From Sinonovacula constricta (Eukaryota; Mollusca; Bivalvia; Cardiida; Solecurtidae), in NCBI GenBank assembly GCA_007844125.1, contig CM017569.1, positions 4,553,169-4,617,168 on the forward strand: 64,000 bases of DNA, in the 5' to 3' direction. A program made the position numbers and the translations under genes. Of the stretch, positions 56,501 to 64,000 are shown piece by piece. The notes below the pieces were generated by a model. The model had not been told where the DNA came from. It did no database searches and saw only the letters and a program-made list of their open reading frames with translations. Numbering within the stretch: the stretch's first letter is position 1; each line of letters starts with the position of its first letter.

Positions 56501-57613
56501 ATGCCTGATATGAGCCTTCTAAAAGTCTGTGTCGGCAGATGAACGATTCATGGCCCTTTTGATTGTTTAAGAATTTACTGAAACCAAATATAATAACAGG
56601 ATTGTTTAGTGTCTTTCAAAAAAATATTCATCAAATGGATGTTTCTTTCACTGATGGCTTATATCAAAAGATGTTTATATGTGTTGTTTTATAAATTCAT
56701 TTGAAAAGCAGGCAAACTGATGGAATTTAATAACTATCTTGTTATGTACCTTTATATAGTAGATACCTCCAGTTGCTTAAAGATATTTTAAAAGAGTCTG
56801 AATTTTTTTCCTGATAATGTCAGTTAAAGAAACCATAGTGGAAGCAATTTTGTAGTTACTTTCTATACCCATGTTCTTGTCTTTTTCTGTTGTTGATCAA
56901 ACACCCTATTAATTTGCTGTAAAAAATATTTTATCATTTAATGTCAATTTCCAGCACTGAACTTTTATCAAATACAAGTAATTTTAGTCTACCAGATTTT
57001 TTTTTATGTTTATGACTTATTTATGGCACTTTATTTGTAAACTGTTAATTAGGCAATTTTCCACTACTTCAATGTTTAGAGAGCGTAAAACTGAGTTTTC
57101 ATCTATGTCTGATCTATGTGTTATGTTGAGTAGATATTCAATGATGTGCAGTTTTTTTCTTGGACTTTTGATGCAACTAGTTAAGGATTGAATCTCATTT
57201 TGACTTTTAAGCTTTATGAATGCTTGTTACAGGCAAATTAATCATGAGATGGTAGCAAACCTTGAATTTTTATTTATATTATTAAATCGGACTCAATTTC
57301 TTTCCTATCGTTTCAAGCAAGAGTTATAAAAATTTCAGAACTACTCCAAAACATGCAGGGCATTAAACTTGGATTCAAAAGTTGATTCATCTTATGCCAG
57401 ACTGAAAAGTTTGCTAAAGAACAAAGAAATAAATCGTTAACCAAAATGGCTTATAAGTTGTAAGGTCAAAGCTAAATAAAACTGAATCGATGCGTTATCA
57501 ATGTGGGATTAATCTTGTTTTGAAAATGTTAGTAGTGTTTTCTGGCAGATTTCACACAAATCGATGGGATCATAACAACCTTTTTACAAGACCATTCAAT
57601 GAAACTAAAACTA

Positions 57614-57689
57614 ATTTTCCATTTAGAAATCCTGTTTTCTGACTGGAACTGCCTTGATACCACCTTGAACATATATTGAAAGAGTTCTC
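57614..57689. repeat. 76-bp dispersed direct repeat, copy 1
   Basis: 'attttccatttagaaatcct' to 'attgaaagagttctc', matching 60468-60543 with two or three differences. Function unknown. Confidence 0.8.
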
Positions 57690-57846
57690 TGCTGCTTTGG
57701 TTGATAGTATATTAGTGTTGTACATTTTGTGACAATATGATTGTAGAATATCCATATTATGGACTCCTGTTCATAGAATATTTTGCTTTGTTTTTCTTAG
57801 GCTTCTTTGCATAATGTAAATTTAATGTCTGAATAGTCATTTCTAT

Positions 57847-57992
57847 TCACAGAATGTGTCACAGACTGTCTTAGAATATGTCACAGAATGTGTCATGTGT
57901 CACAGAATTCTGTCACAGACTGTCACAGCATGTATCACATGTCACAGATTGTGTCACAGAACGTGTCCTATAATGTCACAGAAAGTGTCACA
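57847..57992 (+). repeat. Short tandem repeat of 'tgtcacaga'
   Basis: Irregular units of about 10-17 bp with tgtcacaga or tgtcacag core. No coding signal. Confidence 0.7.
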
Positions 57993-59756
57993 TAATATCT
58001 CAGAAGGGTTTGTTTTTAAGTCCTTGAACTCTGCAGAAGTAAGCTCTAGCCATATAAAGTGTTCCTTTTAAAGGTGTTAGTTTTGTTATAGTTAAGTTTT
58101 TGTTAAAAGTTGTTTTGTTTTTTTCTTTCTGGTTTGTCATGTTTACATATTGTTGATCAATGCAGATATTTCATTTTAGATCTTGACATATTGTAGGTCT
58201 AGACATATTGTAGAACTCTAGACACAAAGCAAGAGACATTGCCTTTACCCAAAATTAAGTTATGATACTTTGTAAATCTGTGGCCGAGGTACAGCTGGAT
58301 ATTGAAGTCATTTTTACCAAATATTTTTAATTGAATTTGTGTTTTGTCGAAACTGTGGAACCCATTTAAATAATATAGAAATAACTAATTAAAATGTAAC
58401 ATACATTTACATTGCCTTACTTATTGGTTTCACATTTGCGTCAGAAAGGTTTAAGAACATATAGTAGTGTTATTGTTATTTGGCTGTCACCTTAGCTCTT
58501 AACGGCCAGGTTCAAGTTTTGCTGCAATTACGATCAAGTTTATAAGTAACTGACAAGAATGAATGTACTTTACACTTTTGTGTATAAGTATGTATGCTGT
58601 CTAAAAAAACTAACCCCCAACCACCCTCCCCAAGTGAAACAGGACCTGGGGAAATATGTTCATAGAACCTGTTTCTGCAAAGAGAAATGATTAACTTAGA
58701 TTATTTAAAAAGTGTTGTACAAGTTCTGTGCTTTGTTTTGAAGGTAGTCTAGTACAAAATATACAAACTTTCCTTTTTTTACATGCCGGAAATTTTGGTT
58801 ATGGTATGGCGCATGTCGGGATATCTCATTCCTTGATCGGGCATTCTGCGTAAAGCCATGTTGATATGTAGTTGTTGGTGAAAACATGATAACCAAAATT
58901 GCTTTGGTAACTTTCGGCGATTTGCCCTTTTTTATTTGTACTTATTGTCTAACTTTCACTCTAACTTGACTCAATTCGAATATACATCTTTTGTTGACAT
59001 AAATCTCTAAAGAAGTTACTTTTTTCCAACTCAACTGCATGACGAAAAACGTAGGAATTAGAAAAAAAATGCAATATTTACTGAAATTAACGAAGCAATT
59101 ATGATCTTAAAAACAGTTCTTTCACTCTTTTTTTCTTAGTCTAACTGGCAGGCAATCTTTTATACCAATTAAGAAACACCAGAGACCTAAAACTGGTTTT
59201 ATTAATTAGTCGATAACGTTTCATTTATCATGCAAATAACATTTTCTTTGTAAATTTAATGTTATACCATATTGGCGCAATATTCGACCTTACTTTAAAT
59301 TCTTTTTCATCAATAATAACTTGAAAGTCGCCGAATATTTTATATGAGAATACTTCGTAATTGATCATAACACACGGTACGATTATCAACGCAAAACCTC
59401 GAATAATCAATACGTACAAACATTACCACAAAAAAGTTAAGAAGTAAAGACGATAAATAACAATAGATACAACGCAATATACCTTTTCAAATAGATACCT
59501 TAACACTCTGGTCAATGTTTTGTTGTAAAACTTACACGACAGTAAGGTATTCACATTTTTTTCTTTTGAAAAGTATAATTTTTCATCATGAACTGCCCGT
59601 GACCTGATGGAAGTCTACAAAGGCTTGTATCCACTCAGTTGCCTGAGTAAGTGTCATCCAAAAAAATACGAAAATCAGATAGAAGCTTTTTATGGCTTTC
59701 CAACGGTTTAAAACAAATGCAAGCACATTTGACTTAATTCTTTGTTAAATTAAAAC

Positions 59757-60010
59757 GGCCGCAATAGCTCAGGTGGTAGAGCGTCGGCTTGCGGATCGGG
59801 AGGTCGAACCAAAGACTTTAAAGTTGGAAGTAGTGGCTTCCCTCCTAACGCTCTGGGCTAAGGGGACAGCATAACGCCTGACTCGTCGGTGTCAGTATAA
59901 TGGACCGGCCGGGTTCAGTCCCTGGGCACCTCATAAGTGCCCCTGTGCTATAATGATAGAAATGTCGCTGCGCAGTATCGGCAAAAAATGCCAGCTAATC
60001 CCAATCCAAA
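59757..60010 (+). mobile_element. tRNA-derived SINE (family 1), plus strand
   Basis: Head 'ggccgcaatagctcaggtgg' with A box; the B-box region is shortened (ggtcgaacc). Body 'gtgtcagtataatggaccgg' and 'ataagtgcccctgtgctata'. Longest copy in the window. Confidence 0.75.
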
Positions 60011-60467
60011 ACATTCAGTATTTTAGTTATGCCTGATGCTTGTTATCCTATAATTAAGACTTTAGAGCGGAACAATGTATGTCAGTGTTCTTGAACATAC
60101 TACTCCTAAATTAGCGTAAACGTTTTCAAGGTGTCATCCGACAGTTTGTCTTTATTAAATACGTGTAACAATATGTGACCCATGTTTTGGTAAATTACTC
60201 GTTATTTCTATAAAGATGCCTACTCAAGTCTAAGAAATAACAATTCTAAACACAACCTGGAACGTTAGAAGCACTCCTCGTTACAAATCACTTAATTTTC
60301 ACTCATGCTAATCCATAAATAATCACGATGGAGATTTCTACGTCAAAGCGGATTACCGGGATGGCTATACAACGTGATTTCAAAAGTAAATGATGGTTTT
60401 CTTAGTTGAAAAAATAGCTGTGCAGCGTGGCTCAAATAGAAAATACATGTTTGTAACGACGTAACTT

Positions 60468-60543
60468 ATTTTCCATTTAGAAATCCTGTTTTCTGACTGG
60501 AACTGCTTGGATACCACCTTGAACATATATTGAAAGAGTTCTC
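60468..60543. repeat. 76-bp dispersed direct repeat, copy 2
   Basis: Second copy, about 340 bp beyond the GPCR stop. The match ends abruptly at both sides. Confidence 0.8.
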
Positions 60544-60771
60544 GGCGTGTTGTGCTTCATTTTTTACATTAATGTATGACATCAATAAATAGCGTTTTTA
60601 ATATCTGTCAAGGCAATAACAATTTTTTTGGTTGTTTGAGGGTAAAGAATTTCGTCAAATTGCTGTCACAAATCCAGTTCTATTGTAACAGAAGTTGGTG
60701 GGTTTATGAAAACGAGCAACACTGAAAAACAGAATCTTTTATCAAATGATACACTTTTGTCCAGTACAAGA

Positions 60772-60777
60772 TTTATT
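60772..60777 (-). promoter_or_regulatory. Polyadenylation signal of the GPCR gene
   Basis: AATAAA on the minus strand (tttatt on plus), about 110 bp after the GPCR stop codon. Position fits a short 3' UTR. Confidence 0.5.
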
Positions 60778-60886
60778 TCCACCGGTCCTAAGATGATAGT
60801 AGGCTCTTATTGGGTTCGTTCTAAGCGTTAGACGCTTTCTACTATATGCACCACATTCTACAAGTTAGCAAGCACTTTTGTGATGA

Positions 60887-61940
60887 TTAGTCGGGTATCC
60901 TATGCAGGGCGTTTTTGCTCAGATGAAGCAAGTTACTAACCACTGAATGTTTGCGAGAACTTTGTGGCACTGGGGTAAACTGCAGTGTCCTCTTAATGCA
61001 AACATTGTTAAACAGGGTTTTCAAATCAGTTCTGAAGCCGCTGCCAATGGCGCAATACAGGAAGAAGTTGATACAACTGTTGCCGTAGAGAAGGATCAGA
61101 GTGAGGACCCAGCCGATCTTGCTGGGTTGCTGGATCCCGGCGTAGTGGCGGTACACGGCGTACACGGTCACGGGGCACGTACACAGACAGAACATGATGC
61201 TGATGGCCAGTGCCCGCACAGTGAAACAGTTGGCGACACGGGTTCGATACTCAACACACCGGCCTTGATGCAAAATCTTCTTCCTATACACAATCTTAGT
61301 CAGGATCAGCCCATTACTGAGGACTATGAGTGCAAATGGTGCCACAAACAAAGCACAAAGATCAATCCACAACCAAGCATCCCGGTACACGATGTAAACA
61401 ACGTCGTACGAGTTTGTGTAACAGACATAGGACGAAGTCACATTGTCGATACTACCATTAACAGTAGATGTTCCTTTATCAACTAGCTCCCAAGAGGTCA
61501 GAAAAGGGAAATACAGTGCAAGTAGTAAAATTGCAATTAAAATCAGAAATCCAGCGACTTTGCTACGGGTGCACAAATATCTAACTTTTACGGGGAGCCA
61601 CATGCTGATCAGCCGCTCAAACGTCACGAAGACAGTTATCCATGACGATAAGGTTGGTGCAAAAAAAGCTTGAAAATGAAAATAATTTACAGAGTACGGT
61701 ATGGGAATTCCTCAGAGATAATTCGAGTGTTTCTAGCGTCCAAAACTCCAGTGCCGGCATGCACAAAACAGCAATGTCAACTACGGCGAGAGACGTTAAC
61801 AATAATGCCGTTGACGTTCGTCTGTGTGTCCCACAACTCCACGTTAGGATGCTGAGGATATTCACTACGACGCCGACCAGGATGACAACTGGTAGAACTA
61901 TGACGTTTATATAATGAGCAACTCGATCTATAGTCGTCAT
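60887..61940 (-). CDS. Class A (rhodopsin-like) GPCR, neuropeptide-receptor type, broken by a 1-nt frameshift
   Basis: A single-exon-like receptor of about 350 residues on the minus strand. Start is ATG at 61938-61940 (MTTIDRVAHY). TM1 contains GVVVN (N1.50), TM2 contains LAVVD (D2.50), and the Cys at about residue 84 pairs in the family with the ECL2 Cys (YVCY). The E/DRY site reads FERL, TM6 has CLCTCP, and TM7 has NFFLY in place of NPxxY, followed by an FR helix 8. The frame changes within the run of seven A (61661-61667, plus strand) at the start of TM3; one base fewer restores the frame. This is either a sequencing error or an inactivating mutation. Overall pattern resembles molluscan peptide receptors, but no specific ligand can be named. 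Confidence 0.8.
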
Positions 61941-63728
61941 TTTCGGAACTTGTTTGGGCTTTATTTCACACAATCCGATCACATCGGCACTCCGGCAAAT
62001 TAGGAATACACGGACGAATTGGTTTAAAAAAAATTCTGCATTTATCTATAACACGTTTGATCCCAAACAGTCCCTCCTTTCGTAAGTGTGTTCATTTTTA
62101 CTCAAGTTCTATAATCTCAGAATGGTTAATAGGAACTTACATGTGTATTTAATGTCCATGTTCAGACATTTAGTTACCATGTTACTTCGTAGTGTCAAAT
62201 ATAGAACTCTGGCCACTAACAGATAACGTTGCTTCGGCAATAGCATGTATCTTAGTTTGAATTGTTTAACTTAAATTCACGGTGGCACATTTTACTTATA
62301 ATTCTTAACCCGATAGCTCTGAACAAGAGAGTTCTTGTATTACCTCAACACAGTGAATATATGCACATGTATGCTAATGGTTCGGATAACAAGTATAGTA
62401 ATTTCCAGACATAAATACAATGGTTGAATGCTTAGCCTTTAAGCTACATGATATATTTATAAATACACATGAAGCAATAACTAAACCACTGCATGATGTT
62501 CCGCTTTGCTTATAGCATATGAACTTCGCCCGGCCATAAAAACGATACCTGCGAAGAGTGACAATCCGGTCTTGTTTCCATGGTACATATTAGTATGTCT
62601 AACGATATGGGGTCCCGAAAGTGTCATATTTACTGTCTTCACGAAATGGTCCATTCAAAGACGTACACACAGTATTTTATGCCTTTTGTTCATTGTTTTG
62701 TTTTGCGAGAACACCTTTTAAGGAACAGTACAGAGCATTATTTTATTTGTACATAGTGCATCATCATAACAGACATACATATAAACAGGGAGCATAGACA
62801 CATTTCAGTGACATGTGAGGTTGTAGCTATTATAGCAATGTCTGTCAATTTGGTTTATATACCTGGAAAGAAAATATATTAGACAAACAGTCTATATACA
62901 ATTGAATATTATTACCTGTAATATGTTCCAACTTCTACGTTTGTAGAAAACTCTCCCAAATTGAAGATTAACGAAATCACTCTAAAACTGATCAATTAAG
63001 CCATCAACTCGCTACACGTGCTTATTTTGCGGCGATAAGTAAAGGTTCTATTGGAGCTTTCAGTTCAAGATCTACACCATCAAACAATTAATTAATGTAG
63101 GCAAGAAAACAAACGATCGGCCAATGACATTTTTTTCATTTGTTTTTGTTGTTAATAATTTTAGCTACAAGGGCCTGCTATGCACTTCTTGATCAGATTT
63201 TGGCAAATAGTGTAGATCCAGATCAGCCAGTTAGCCGGAAGGTGTGTGATTAGGAATTGTACTTTTTGGTGTTAAGTATAGAGGTATGTTTTATAAAAAA
63301 CATTCATGAATTAATGTAGCATATTAAACATTGGTATGTTGTTATCCACCTTGAACGCTGTAGGTCTTTCTTGGCACTAACAGAGTAAACAATCCTTTGT
63401 TATCAGTTTATCAGTTCATCGGAGATATTGTTTGGCCGGGTGGTCAGTCCCGCGCGCACACAATATCAAACGAATGGAATTATTGGACATGTAATGATAA
63501 CAACGTTAACCTGTCCAGCCCAGGCAATTGCGTAGTTATTGCTAGCATATTTGTCCACATAAGATTGAGAGTGATGTGCGTATTCTGTATTGTGTCGCAT
63601 CTATTTGCCAAGGGTTAATTTACTAAGTTACGTCTTTAAAAGATATAAAAATAAGAAACGCCGTTTAATGGTATCTCAAATTCTGGTCTTATCCATATCA
63701 AGAAAAGCCATTGGATTCGATTGGACCT
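61941..63728. other. Region upstream of the GPCR
   Basis: The GPCR frame continues open for about 100 bp upstream of 61940 without another ATG and meets TAG near 62050. No further exon or promoter motif identified up to the terminal minisatellite, apart from the short-element fragment at 63165. Confidence 0.5.
63165..63260. repeat. Fragment of the 'gtgtagatccagatcag' repeat
   Basis: Holds 'gtgtagatccagatcagcc' and the preceding 'gatcagattttggcaaatag', as in the other fragments. Ends not preserved. Confidence 0.4.
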
Positions 63729-64000
63729 TACAACAAGGACATATATTATGGTATACAACAAGACATATATTGAGGTTTACAACAAGACATATACAGTGGT
63801 ATACACCAAGACATATACTGTGGTATACAAAGAGACATATTATGATGTCAAGTAGACATCTACTATGATATACAACTAGACATACTGTGTAATACAAAAA
63901 ACATATACTGTGGTATACAAAAAGGCATATACTGTGGTATACAACAAGACATATACTGTGGTGTACAACAAACCATGTTCTGTGGTATACAGCAAGACAT
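63729..64000 (+). repeat. About 24-bp minisatellite running off the window end
   Basis: The unit is roughly 'ggtatacaacaagacatata' then ctgt, about 11 copies, several degenerate. It continues past 64000. Confidence 0.8.

Larger units (their letters stand above)
56501..59756. other. Intergenic region between gene B and the GPCR
   Basis: AT-rich; contains the 76-bp repeat copy at 57614 and the 'tgtcacaga' array. No gene seen on either strand. Confidence 0.55.

Overview
The window is animal genomic DNA. It is AT-rich, with intron-rich genes, GT-AG introns, long introns full of minisatellites, and short non-autonomous transposons. The coding content (a vinculin/alpha-catenin family tail and a rhodopsin-like neuropeptide-type receptor) fits a metazoan. 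Two repeats point to a bivalve mollusc, probably a heterodont: one with a 'cacctgagcacaa...' start and 'aaaaagtaggtca' modules, and a short element bounded by 'aactcttagcctgc' inverted ends. The organism call is inference.

Layout. (1) 1-16928: 3' part of a plus-strand vinculin/alpha-catenin superfamily gene, six exons ending at 16928; its 5' part lies outside the window. (2) 16929-22495: intergenic, with a hAT-like MITE and a duplicated 280-bp segment. (3) 22496-35689: gene A, a predicted nuclear protein I do not recognise, with three alternative ATG-bearing first exons (A1-A3) followed by six shared exons. (4) 35690-45668: intergenic, holding a decayed APE-type LINE (about 40140-44070) and a tRNA-derived SINE. 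(5) 45669-54300: gene B, a tandem paralogue of gene A with two alternative first exons and five shared exons. (6) 54301-60886: a 3'-flanking minisatellite and dispersed repeats. (7) 60887-61940, minus strand: a class A GPCR broken by a 1-nt homopolymer frameshift. (8) 61941-64000: non-coding, ending in a minisatellite.

Genes A and B are the most interesting part. All five first exons encode a short basic segment with the pattern RW-x2-(L/I/V)-K/R-...-TD-x3-(V/L)-x3-(L/I)-(L/I), and all five stop in the same splice phase. Every first-exon choice gives an exactly open frame through the shared exons (591, 602 or 593 aa for A; 697 or 691 aa for B). The shared exons carry a second copy of the same motif, two exons of identical length in A and B (84 and 128 nt), and a long low-complexity tail with a conserved PHPVLLTR block and a C-terminal SUMO-type (I/V)KQEP site. 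A1 and A2 each have a palindromic NRF1-type site about 26-32 bp before the ATG. In B2 the equivalent site is separated from the ATG by a MITE.

The second unusual theme is that three introns begin with a minisatellite whose unit spans the exon-intron junction. The end of the exon plus its splice donor has been tandemly amplified: 40-bp unit x about 31, 63-bp unit x about 27, 31-bp unit x about 13. Three fold-back elements with 9-10-bp target duplications (MULE-like) are also present.
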